From contig JACZZP010000009.1 of assembly GCA_015183035.1 (NCBI GenBank), forward strand, positions 1,984,001-2,048,000: 64,000 nucleotides of DNA. The letters are read 5' to 3'. Source of the DNA: Meloidogyne chitwoodi. Taxonomy: Eukaryota > Nematoda > Chromadorea > Rhabditida > Meloidogynidae. How positions within the stretch are numbered: position 1 is the first letter of the stretch; each line of letters starts with the position of its first letter. Positions 1-10,400 of this stretch are shown in pieces. The notes beneath the pieces were generated by a model, which worked only from the letters and a program-made list of their open reading frames with translations, ran no database searches and had not been told where the DNA came from. A program made the translations under genes and the position numbers.

Positions 1-3000
1 AAATTGCTCTTCCTCCTCATATTTTCCTTTTAATGAGACATCAAATCCTGATGAATGAATTTTTGCTGCCATAAATTCTCGGATGTAAGGAGCAAATAAT
101 TTGTCATCCGATTCCTTGAACTCCAAAACTCTGAAGAGTTTTGTAACTCTATATCCTTCCTCAAGAGCAACATTGAGCTCGATTGATGTGCAGGTACTCA
201 CCCAACCACGTTGTTGATCAGAGTGAGGACAGGAGTAATTTTCATTTACTCCTCCTTCAGGTTGCTCTCTCGCACATTTGGAGCAGAGAGGAAAGAGTAG
301 TCTTTCATCATCTTCTCCAATCTTCATTGGGAGCACAGGGATGTCGATGCTCCTTGGAGGAATTACAAACACTTTAAGAATAGCCAATTCATAAGTGTTG
401 TCTAGAGGCTTAGTCCAATTGACATCCTTGTTCAAGATGTGCACTTCAGGGTGGCCAACGGGATACTTTGTTGTCACGTTGATATAGGGATAAAGGGAGG
501 TGACATCATAATATGAAATCACCTCCCCGGCTCTTGGAGAGTAAAAGAGTCGCAGTGGGCCAGTCCTCCCTCCAAAGAAAGAAGAGCGGATATCAATTGG
601 TCCATTGTCCACAAAATTTTTGAAGCTGCTCCTCATCTCTCTATCTTTATTTAACATCCTTCTTATTTCACACTCCCAGAAGATTTGCACATTTAATCCT
701 TGGCTCTTGATGAAGTTTAATCGAAACTCATCCTTTTCTCTCTGCTTTCCCGCAGTTACTCCATTTGGGAGTAATATGTTGTTCTCTGGGTAGCATCTCT
801 CACACCCATGCCATGCACAACCATTAACTTCTATGGCAAGTTGCTCCTCTTCAATCCATCCATCTAATTTATAATTCCCAACTTTTTTCTCTCCTCCTCT
901 TGAATACGCATTTTGAATGGTTACTCCATGCTCTTCCTCATACCATTTCATAAATTTCAGAGCAAGTTTGCTCTGATTATCAGCGTTGTCATACCCTTTC
1001 TCAGGAACAAGAGCCAGATGATTTTCCTTCAAATGGTTTGTCCGAAAGTGATTCATACACGCTGATGCAATGGTCATTGATTCTCGGAGTACATCAATGC
1101 CATTGTGTGCCTTTGTTGAAGCTGCTCTTTCACCACTTGCTCTTTGAGTTACCTCCATAAACTCCCTCCTAAATGCTATAAGAGCAGCGAGCAAGATCTC
1201 CACATCATTGGTGCAGTATGATGCCAAAGCTTCATCTAGGAGAAAAGGATCTTCTTTGTGCAGTGAATACCAATGATCAAACTCTTTCCTCTTTTCTGGC
1301 ATCATTCCATCAGCAAAGTAATCGGATGGAGAGGGAAAAATTTCATTCCCGTAGTTCTTTGGCTGATTTGAGAGGTGAGGGAAGAATGGCTTATCCTCAA
1401 CCTTCAGAGCAAACGCTGGAACAAGTGATGCTAGAGACATGGGCATCAAATTGAAGCTGTCCCTAAAGATGAGTGTTCTCTTCTTTCCAACACTCACTTT
1501 CATCTCATACATCTTATTTCCTCTTTTTAACATTTCAGGAGTAAATCCTAGAAGAAATAGCTCCTTGAATACAATAACCATGTCGAACTTTCCTCCATAA
1601 TGAGAGAAGGCGATTGTATCACACTCCTTTGTTGTTTCAATAAGCCACTTAACAAAGCAAACAAGTGGTTCCTTTGAGACATTTTTGTAGTCAACTTGAG
1701 TATTGAAGAACGGACGCTCAGAAAATGTAATGAGGCGGTTGCTCCCGCAAACTTTACATTCATTTTGCTCTTTATTTTGCTCTTTATTTTGCTCCTCATT
1801 TTGCTCTTTATTTTGCTCCTCATTTTGCTCCTCATTTTGCTCCTCATTTTGCTCCTTATTTTGCTCCTCATTTTGCTCTTTATTTTGCTCTTTATTTTGC
1901 TCCTCATTTTGCTCTTTATTTTGCTCCTCATTTTGCTCTTTATTTTGCTCTTTATTTTGCTCCTCATCTATGCACATGGGGCAAGTTACTCTTGCAGCAA
2001 CAAAATTAGTTTGATGTTTTCTTTTGTTGTTATTTGTTGTTACATGTTGCATGGTTTCAAGATCAAAAGCCACAATTCTGTATGGCTTTTGCTCCTTGGC
2101 CTCCAATGGTTTGACAAAGCATCCCCTCTTAGGATCATGATATCCTCTACAAGTTTTACAATATCTTTCATTGCAAACATGACCTTTTCTACCATTACTG
2201 TTGTTTTTTTCTACGTCCCAAATTACTCCGCAGTGTTCACATTTTTTCGATCTTTTGCAGAAGTTCGAATTTAAATGAAAAATAAAACAATCTTCGTTGT
2301 TGAATCCTTTGGAGCAATTAATACATTTTTTGAAAAAGTTGTTTCTTGGAGAGCATGGATATAATGGTCCAACACGGGAGCAATTTAAACATCTTGCTCG
2401 ACATGATACAGAATGTCGTTCTGGTCTATTATAAACAGTCTCACATTCTAGGCAGTAAGGCTGACCAAAGAGCCCTCCAATACATGTTACTGCATTGAAG
2501 TGAGAGCCTTCAAAATAGAGTACCAATGGCGAGTTGTAGTTGTTCGGACCATATTTAAAACATAGCTTATAATGCCCAAGGCAATCAAACATAAATACTT
2601 TAAAAATAAACCGGCCTGCATATTTTTCATTCCAATGATCCACAATAGAAGGTACCCAATCCTCTGCATCATATTCATTTTGTCCAAAAGGAGCTCCAAC
2701 TTGCTCCATGAGCTCTAAAACATGTTGTTTAAATTTTCCTCTTGAGCCATACCTCCCGTGAATGTAATTGTAATATTGGGAGCGCGATAAATTTCCAATG
2801 AAGCGGATCATTGTTGCGATTAAAGCATAAAATAAACAATATCCGTCGTTGTTGTTATTAATCTTTATCAAATTCTTTTGTTTAATTTGATGATGAACAG
2901 GAGCAATTTTTCGGGGTGCTCCTCCTATAATATTGCTCCCTCTTGGTAATTTTGATTTATCCACAATCAGAACATTAATTGAAAAAGGTTTTCCCCATAA

Positions 3001-3411
3001 AGTTAAACCTGCCTGTTTTTTGCTCTGTGCCACTTTCTTGAACTGGTTGAGCATTGAGTCAAATGTATTTTCTGTTGTTGGACGCACAGGTACCCAAATA
3101 TCTGAATCAAGTAGTTCAGAAGTAAGAGTACATCCTAACTCCTCTGGCTCTATTCCTTTCTGTCGAGCATTAAAAGATGCATTGTCAAAACAATATTGAA
3201 AAATACCAGCAAGAAGAGCTTCAGGATTTGTAGGAATATTTTTTATCAAAAATTTCGAATAGGATTTAATAAGTTTGAATTTATCGATGTGTTGTATTGA
3301 TTCATCTAATTTCTCGACATAATATTCTGGAGCTGCTGCTCCTCCTTCTTGATTGATTGATAAAATATTATCAATAGAAAAATCACGGAAGCGTTTTGAA
3401 GGAGGCTCCAT
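1..3411 (-). CDS. Maverick/Polinton-type family B DNA polymerase (pPolB), 3'-truncated by window edge
   Basis: One uninterrupted frame of 1137 codons runs from an ATG at 3411 down to base 1 with no stop, so the C-terminal part lies outside the window. Visible motifs, in order: a Cys/His-rich region at about residues 340-440; an Exo I-like FDLETM near residue 446; an HYGGKFDM segment typical of protein-primed polymerases (Exo II region) near 600; YCTNDVEIL (Exo III-like) near 732; an inserted segment with EVNGCAWHGCERCYP near 860; and polymerase motif A, DVTSLYPY, near 965. The remaining palm motifs would lie beyond position 1. Proteins of this kind replicate Maverick/Polinton DNA transposons. 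The intact frame suggests a young or recently active copy. No retroviral-type integrase, protease or capsid gene is visible, so the rest of the element should lie to the left. The start fits because stops are frequent upstream. A related linear-plasmid or virophage polymerase is the main alternative. Confidence 0.85.
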   Translation of the reverse strand, partial: MEPPSKRFRDFSIDNILSINQEGGAAAPEYYVEKLDESIQHIDKFKLIKSYSKFLIKNIPTNPEALLAGIFQYCFDNASFNARQKGIEPEELGCTLTSELLDSDIWVPVRPTTENTFDSMLNQFKKVAQSKKQAGLTLWGKPFSINVLIVDKSKLPRGSNIIGGAPRKIAPVHHQIKQKNLIKINNNNDGYCLFYALIATMIRFIGNLSRSQYYNYIHGRYGSRGKFKQHVLELMEQVGAPFGQNEYDAEDWVPSIVDHWNEKYAGRFIFKVFMFDCLGHYKLCFKYGPNNYNSPLVLYFEGSHFNAVTCIGGLFGQPYCLECETVYNRPERHSVSCRARCLNCSRVGPLYPCSPRNNFFKKCINCSKGFNNEDCFIFHLNSNFCKRSKKCEHCGVIWDVEKNNSNGRKGHVCNERYCKTCRGYHDPKRGCFVKPLEAKEQKPYRIVAFDLETMQHVTTNNNKRKHQTNFVAARVTCPMCIDEEQNKEQNKEQNEEQNKEQNEEQNKEQNKEQNEEQNKEQNEEQNEEQNEEQNKEQNEEQNKEQNKEQNECKVCGSNRLITFSERPFFNTQVDYKNVSKEPLVCFVKWLIETTKECDTIAFSHYGGKFDMVIVFKELFLLGFTPEMLKRGNKMYEMKVSVGKKRTLIFRDSFNLMPMSLASLVPAFALKVEDKPFFPHLSNQPKNYGNEIFPSPSDYFADGMMPEKRKEFDHWYSLHKEDPFLLDEALASYCTNDVEILLAALIAFRREFMEVTQRASGERAASTKAHNGIDVLRESMTIASACMNHFRTNHLKENHLALVPEKGYDNADNQSKLALKFMKWYEEEHGVTIQNAYSRGGEKKVGNYKLDGWIEEEQLAIEVNGCAWHGCERCYPENNILLPNGVTAGKQREKDEFRLNFIKSQGLNVQIFWECEIRRMLNKDREMRSSFKNFVDNGPIDIRSSFFGGRTGPLRLFYSPRAGEVISYYDVTSLYPYINVTTKYPVGHPEVHILNKDVNWTKPLDNTYELAILKVFVIPPRSIDIPVLPMKIGEDDERLLFPLCSKCAREQPEGGVNENYSCPHSDQQRGWVSTCTSIELNVALEEGYRVTKLFRVLEFKESDDKLFAPYIREFMAAKIHSSGFDVSLKGKYEEEEQF
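1760..1968 (-). repeat. In-frame 12-bp tandem repeat coding (N-K/E-E-Q)n
   Basis: About 17 units of a 12-bp repeat (plus-strand core TTTTGCTCYTYA) lie inside the polymerase frame. On the minus strand they read NKEQ or NEEQ. Being a multiple of three, the array keeps the frame open and inserts about 68 polar residues between the Exo I-like and Exo II-like motifs. Confidence 0.95.
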
Positions 3412-3550
3412 GATTAAATAAATATAATTTTAAATAAAAATTGAATAATATTTTTAATAAATAAGGAATAAAATTATTAAAAAAATGAACGAATGATGAA
3501 AAAATAGAAAAATCCAAGAGTTTTATATTTTGTTTACTTCCTCTGAGAAT

Positions 3551-3850
3551 TGGCGCGCGCGAAAGCAATATCTTTTCTTCTGTTATTATTGCGAAATAGG
3601 AGCAAAACAAAATATTTGGCATTCTTCCAAAAAAAAAAACGGCATCTTCAAAAAGCTTTAATATTACGAAATAGGAGCAAATTTTTGTTTATTGTCAGAC
3701 AAAATGTTTTCATAAGCTAAATATGCAAATAATCCTTATTTTGTTTGTTTGTTTATATTTCTTTGCTATGTTGCGCGGGAAAAATTCTTTTCTTTTATTA
3801 TTGCGAAAGATGAGCAAAACAAAAGATTTGGCATTCTTCCAAAAAGCGGT
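3551..3850. repeat. Pair of direct repeats upstream of the polymerase gene
   Basis: A roughly 80-bp segment at about 3551-3632 (gcgcgcgaaag, ttattattgcgaaa, gagcaaaacaaaa, tttggcattcttccaaaa) recurs at about 3772-3850 with the same order of motifs. It lies directly upstream of the polymerase start and may be part of the element's promoter or end. No gene is seen in this stretch. Confidence 0.6.
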
Positions 3851-3959
3851 TTGTGAAAGAGAATTTTATTGAAATAAAAAAACCTTTGTCTCAATTCACT
3901 TATTAAATATATAGCCCTAAAGAGGACTTTTTGGATTAAATAATAAAATTAATTATCTT

Positions 3960-4510
3960 TTTTTCTTACTCCTCTTAAGGAGGAAAATTAAAGAGAGAGA
4001 AAAGCATTTCTTACTCCTAACTACTCCTCTTAAGGAGAAAGAGAGAGCGGGAGCATGCACAAAAAAAAATAGGCTTTGCTCTTCTCTTCCCTCCACGACA
4101 TTGACTCGGAGCAAAACACTAATTTACTCCCACTACATCATTTCAAATAAATATTTGTAAAAATAATTAACTTTTACTCCTCCCATCCTCCTCCAACATC
4201 CTCCCCTACATTAACTAAAATAATCTACTCCCACGACAATGTAAGATAGCGCGGCATATTAAAGGGATTAGGAGAATCAAAATTATTGCCACCCGCGACA
4301 CCGAACTAAAAACAAATAGTAATTAGTCTATTAAAATGAAAAGAACACGTCAAAACCCTTCGGTTATCAAAGGAAATGCCGGCCAAAATCTTCCTACTCC
4401 TTTTGGTTTTGTCGGACCCCTCCTCCTATAAAATGGCGGCATCGGCCATAAAGAGGGGATTAGGAGTGACCTGTCAATCAAATTGCTTATTGCCACCCGC
4501 GACATCCCCT
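3960..4510. repeat. Repeat-rich GC-enriched block, candidate end of the Maverick element
   Basis: Two copies of an imperfect palindrome around CTCCTCTTAAGGAG lie near 3970 and 4020. Two related 55-75-bp segments end in TTATTGCCACCCGCGACA, at about 4249-4305 and 4434-4508, with GGATTAGGAG near the start of each. The block is less AT-rich than its surroundings and has no plausible ORF. It could be the terminal repeat region of the polymerase-bearing element. The other end lies outside the window, so a terminal inverted repeat cannot be shown. Confidence 0.4.
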
Positions 4511-4618
4511 GGCCCCTAACTACTAATGCTTATAAAAAATTTATGTGTACCTATGGAAAAAAATAACTAAATTAATTTAAATGTGTTATTAAATAAAAAT
4601 TATTAAATAGAAATTAAA

Positions 4619-5507
4619 TTAAAGATTACCTATTTATATAAATATTAATTATTTTGTTTATTTATTACCTGAGGAAGATACATGATATTTAAGTTTCTCA
4701 TTATTTAATCTTTCAACATAACCATTACCATTAATACAACTTTTCTGATTATTATTAATACAAAAATTATTGCAACAACTGTTTTCACTAACACGACTCC
4801 ATCCATTCGGGATGTCAAATAATTTCTGAAATTAGTATGTATAATTAATTTTTATTAGTCCTTTGTTGAGTTTATTTTTTAAAAATATATAAAAATACCT
4901 GATGCACTAATTTTTAAATTTTTTATTTTAATCGTAAAAATATAAAATTTACATTCGCAAATTCAGTAGCTGCTTCCACATTTTTAGCAGTACTGGTACC
5001 TTGACGCCACATCTAATTTAAAAAAATATAACATGAATTGAAAAAATATTAAAATTTATTATAAAATTAAATAAAAAAACCATTTATTTTATAGAATAAA
5101 AATATTTAAATAAAAATTTTCTTATAAAAATGTATTTGATAGATTTATTTAAAAAACTACTACATATTTATTTACTTATATATTCATTCACTTTCTGTTT
5201 AAATTTAACAATTCAATCTTTACTCTATTTTTTATTCTATTAATTTTCCCAACTTTTATGATAAAATCATCTTTCTTTTAAAAAACATTTCTCTGGAAAA
5301 TTTATAAATTATAGACGAAGAATTAAGAAAATTAAAAGAATAAAAATAAAATACTTCAATACGTTGTATTTTAACCTTTTTAAATTTATTATTCATTTTA
5401 ATAATTTCTGAATCAGTTAAAATAGTTTTTGTTACTTTTAATATTTCAATTATTAATTCAACTGGCAATCTTTTATTAATTGAAATTATTTGATTTTGAA
5501 GTTCCAT
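4619..5507 (-). CDS. Small F-box-like protein with CC..C..GNG cysteine motif (nematode-expanded family)
   Basis: Four exons join in frame to 126 residues: 5355-5507, 4953-5012, 4669-4825 and 4619-4629, all with GT..AG introns. The N-terminus contains KRLPVELIIEILK, which resembles the start of an F-box. The third exon reads LFDIPNGWSRVSENSCCNN followed by C-x(n)-C and a GNG motif. That Cys pattern is, to my recollection, common in large nematode families of F-box/SPRY-like proteins. A full F-box would be longer than the short first exon, so the protein may be truncated or use only part of the fold. Introns are 44-340 bp and AT-rich. It lies between the polymerase element and laminin beta and is transcribed away from laminin. 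Function unknown. Confidence 0.6.
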
Positions 5508-7433
5508 TTTGTAATTTTAATATTTTTTATAAATAATTTTTAACTAAAATATTATATAATTTGAATTATTATTTTCAAGAGAAAACATTTTTGTCAAATA
5601 TTTTGTAAATTTTTATTTTATTATTATAAGATTATTTTTAGTTCTAAAAGTGGTTAATTAGTCGGACTGTCCCCCTTACCAAAATTCTGCAATATAATTT
5701 AATATTTCTTTTTTTCCCTATTTTTTTATATTTTTCTTTAAAATATTAATAATAATTCTTTTAAAAGAATCAATAAATAATATAACTGTATATTATACAA
5801 ACTTTCATTGTTTTATGTTCAAATAGGCTAAATGTTTATGTTGAGTGTTATTACACCGCATAGACTTTACGGCGCGCGAATAAAATTGATTTAAAATGTT
5901 AGGCCATCATTTTTTAAAATTTAATAATTTAAATAATTTTTTAAATTAAATTTTTATAATTTTTGGAGACCGCAGTTATTGCTATGACATTTCATATATA
6001 ACTTTAAATGGAAAGTTTTTATAAATCTGCGCCATAAAATCCTTTTGCGCCTTAAAATATTTTAGTGGTGAAATGATGAGATAAGGTGATGATGATGGCC
6101 TCTTTAAAAAAAAAGAGAGACTTATTGACTGGGAACGGCTGTTGTTGTCCGTTATATATACAACAAACAATGTTGGTTGGAGGGTCATTTTTGTGGTGAG
6201 CATAAATATAATAATAAAACTATTTATTATAAAATAAAAGTATTTTTAATGTTTTTTAATTTATAATAATATTTTAAGTATTTTTATTACTTTTTACGAA
6301 TTTTTTAAAAATAATATTTTCTTCCATACTTGAATTGTGTTAATTCTCTAGAATAGCCAGCCCCCTTCTGATTTGAATTAAAAAATTAAAAACTCGAAAA
6401 ATATTTTATTTTTTAATTTTATTATTCTGATTTATTATTTTTTTAGTTTCTCTCTTTAAAAGAAGCAGCCTTCTTTCATAGTCTCTCTCAAAGAAGAATT
6501 GAAAAATATTAAATTTATTAAATTAATTTTAAGCATTTTCTCATGTTTTTTTTATTTTAAATATTTTTTCCTTTTATTTTTTACATTTTTCTTAACCATT
6601 CTCATCTTTATTTATTTATTTATTTATTTTTGTTCATCAGTAATCAATCGTATATATGTCTAACATCTGCGAAATAATGTTAGGGCCATAGGCCAATCTA
6701 TGTATTTATTTATAAAATATTTATTAAGATGACCAAACAGTCTTTTTGAGAGAAAGAAAAGCTTAAAAAAGCAAATGCTTTAAAAATATATTTATTTATT
6801 TATTGAACGATGACTAGTTTAATTTTGTGCTTATTGAAGGTTTTTAATGATATTTATTTTATAGATTTTTTTAAATAAAATTATTTTTTCTTAGAATTTT
6901 TTTTTAATTTTTTATTCCAATTAAACGAAAGAAAAATAAATAATTTTACGAAAAATAAAATAAAATTTTTAAAATTATAAATGAATATTTTCATGTCATG
7001 ACTGATTTTAAATTATAAAAATCATTTATTGATCAAAATCTGCACATTTTAACCTTTTAATAAATAAATATATTTTTTATTTTTTGGAATTTTGCCTAAA
7101 CATTTTTTTAACAAATAAATTTAAAAATAAAATTATTTATTTAAACACACCTGCTAAATAAATCATATAATTTTTATTGTTTAATTAAATCTTTTATTTC
7201 CTTTTAAATTCTAAATAAAAATAAAAGTTTTAAATTAAAAAAAAACATTTTATATTTTTATTAAAATAAATAAAAATGTTTTTTTAAAATATTTATTTTT
7301 TATTTAAATGTATAATTTTACTCCAATATTTTAAATTATTTAAATTCTGTATTTCTGATATTTTCAAAAAAAAATAATTATTTAATTTTTATTTTTAATA
7401 ATTAAATATTTTTTTTATTATTTATTAATTAGC
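5508..7433. other. AT-rich intergenic region upstream of laminin beta
   Basis: Divergent intergenic space between the minus-strand F-box-like gene and the plus-strand laminin gene. It is mostly A/T runs. A less AT-rich patch at 5820-6200 includes GGCGCGCG near 5871 and a 73-codon minus-strand frame without family resemblance. The laminin promoter presumably lies here, but no convincing element can be named. Confidence 0.5.
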
Positions 7434-10400
7434 ATGAAATTTAATATTTTAATTTATTTAATTTTTAATTTATTTTTAATTTTATTTCAACACAAAGAAA
7501 AAGTCTTTTGTTTTGAAGAAGAGGGTAAATAAATAAATATATATATTTTAATAAATTTATAGCAGATTTATGTACTGATAGAAGTTGTTTTCCTGCAACT
7601 GGTAATTTATTAATTGGAAGAAAACAACATCTTTCTGCTTCTTCTACATGTGGTAATTATTTTATGAAAAAATATTAATTAATTAATTGATATTTTTAAA
7701 TTATTTATTTATTTTTTAATCAATCCTATACTTATAATAAATTTTGAATTTAAAAATATTATTTCTTAGGTCTTCATAAGCCTGGTCGTTATTGTATTGT
7801 TTCTCATTTGGAAACTGATACAAAATGTTTTGGTTGTGATTCAAGACAACCTTGGTCTTCTACTTCATATTTAGCAAGCAATAGAATTGAAAATGTTGTA
7901 AAAGAAAATTATGAAGATAGAACAAAGAATTGGTGGCAATCAGAAAATGGAGTACAAGTAAAAAATTAAATTAATTATAATTTTTTAAATTAAATTATTT
8001 TTTCAAAGAATGTTTCTATTCGTTTGGATTTGGAAGCAGAATTTCATTTTACACATTTAATAATGGTTTTTCGATCTTTTCGCCCTGCAGCAATGCTTAT
8101 TGAACGTTCAAAAGATTTTGGAAAAACTTGGTAAAAAATTAATTTAAATTTATTTTTTAAAATTTAAATTAAGGGCAACATATCGTTATTTTGCTTATGA
8201 TTGTGCATCTTCTTTTCCTCAGTAATTAATTTTAAATATATTTAAAAAATAATTTTATTAGTGTAAAAGAAGGTCCTCCAAGAAATCATAATGATGTTAT
8301 TTGTACTAGAAAATATAGCGATGTTGCTCCATCCACTGGAGGAGAGGTAATTAAATAATTATAAACACTCGTTTAATATATTTTATTAATTTAGTTAGTT
8401 TATAAAGTTATTTCTCCACATATTCGAACAGAAGATCCTTATGCACCAGAAATTGCAGAATTACTTAAAATAACAAATTTAAGAATTAATTTTACAAAAT
8501 TACATTCTCTTGGTGATAATTTGTTTGATTATAGACCAGAAATTGATGAAAAATATTGGTAAAAGAATTTTTTAAAAGATTTAATTTAAAAAATTTTTTT
8601 TCAATTAAATTTTAATTATTTATACATTTTTAAAATTTATTAAATTAAAAAAATAATTATATTTTAATTAATTTAAAATATATATTTTAAGGTATGCAGT
8701 ATATGAATTAGTTGTAAGAGGATCTTGTTCTTGTTATGGACATGCTCAACGATGTGTTCCTGTTGGAGATGAAACTATATTAACTGCAAAGTATATTTTT
8801 AAAATTATAAAATTAATTGTTTTTAAAGTTTAATAAAATTATTGAACTCAAATTTAATTTAAAAATATTTTTAATTTTAAAAAAGATTACCAGATATGGT
8901 TCATGGAAAATGTGAATGTACTCATAATACAAAAGGAATGAATTGTGATGATTGTGAAGACTTTTATAATGATTCTCCATGGAGACCAGGCATTGGAGAT
9001 CAATCAAATGAATGTAAAAGATGTGAATGTAATGATCATGCTAATCGGTTAATTTAAAAAAAAATTAGCAAATAACAAATTTTTTTAAAGTTGTCATTTT
9101 GATTGGGCAGTATATAATGCTTCTGGTTATGCATCTGGTGGTGTTTGTGATGATTGTCAACATAATACAATGGGAAAAAATTGTGAACAATGCAGACCAT
9201 ATTATTATAGAGATCCTCTGAGGTTAAAAAAATTAAATTAATTTTTATTTAAATTATTTTTAAAAATCCTAGGCCTCTGCTTGAATTTTTGTTTAATTTA
9301 ATGATTTTGATTTAATATTGGGTATTGGATTTTGTAAAAAACTTGTAGGCTTCTAGTCCGTCAAGCTTAAAAAATACCTATACCATGAGCAAAATAAAAA
9401 TCTATGTAATGTAAGCCTTGGTTCAATCCGCGAATTGTTCCAGTAATCGATTTCTTTTTTATTTAATTTCAGAACAATTCGTGATCCATATGTCTGTCGT
9501 CCTTGTCAATGTGATCGTAATGGCTCTAAATACGATGGAATTTGTGAGGGTGAGGAAGATTCTGAGCGTGGATTAGTTGCTGGGAAATGTTATTGTAAAA
9601 GTAATGTAGATGGTCCAAAGTAAGGAAAAAATTATTGAAAATATTAAAAAATAATTTAACTTCTCAAGTTGTGACCGTTGTAAAAACGGTTTTTGGGAAA
9701 TGAGAGGAGAAGATCCTGATGGTTGCAGGCCTTGTTCTTGCAATTTAATTGGAACTTATGGAAATGAAGGTTGTGACAAAGTAACAGGAAAATGTACATG
9801 TAAAGCTCTTGTAATGGGTGAACAATGTGATCATTGTCTTCAAGAACATTATGGACTTAGTGTTGATGATCCTAATGGATGTAAACCTTGGTAAGTGTTA
9901 TGTATTCTTTTTTAATTTTATTGGCGATGTTGGTATCTCCCTTAGCGTGTCCTTTTTCGCTAGCAAAAAATTAAAAAAAACCTAAACAATAGAGCCATAC
10001 ATAATATAAACATTAAAAAAATGAACAAACGAAGTTAACGAAATAAACAGTCCAAACATTTCTAAAACAAAACACCGAAATTAGTATAAAACAATTGTCT
10101 AAAACAGCAAAAACTTTATCAAAGAATAAACTAAACATAATAAAACATTTACAAACAAACAATACAAAGATAAATTATTGGTTAAAAAACATGATCAAGC
10201 ATCAGTCGTTTTATTCAAGATGTCGAAACTGGCACCGAGAGCCTGCGCTAAAAAATATACAAGAATAAAAAAATAAATAATAGAAGCCACCATCCCTGTC
10301 CTTCCGTACAATCATCATAGATCATCGCTGTTGACGTATCTTGTAGACGCTTGCATTGCTTGTAGACGTTGTGTATCCTAGAACCGCAGTACCTCCGTTG

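Noticed and set aside
1548..2274. Long frames on both strands around 1.5-2.3 kb (MRSKIKSK, LLFILLLI repeats)
   Set aside because: They are shadows of the 12-bp repeat inside the polymerase frame, which is the one carrying family motifs.
5982..6203. 73-codon minus-strand frame upstream of laminin
   Set aside because: No start context, splice signals or family resemblance; probably chance.
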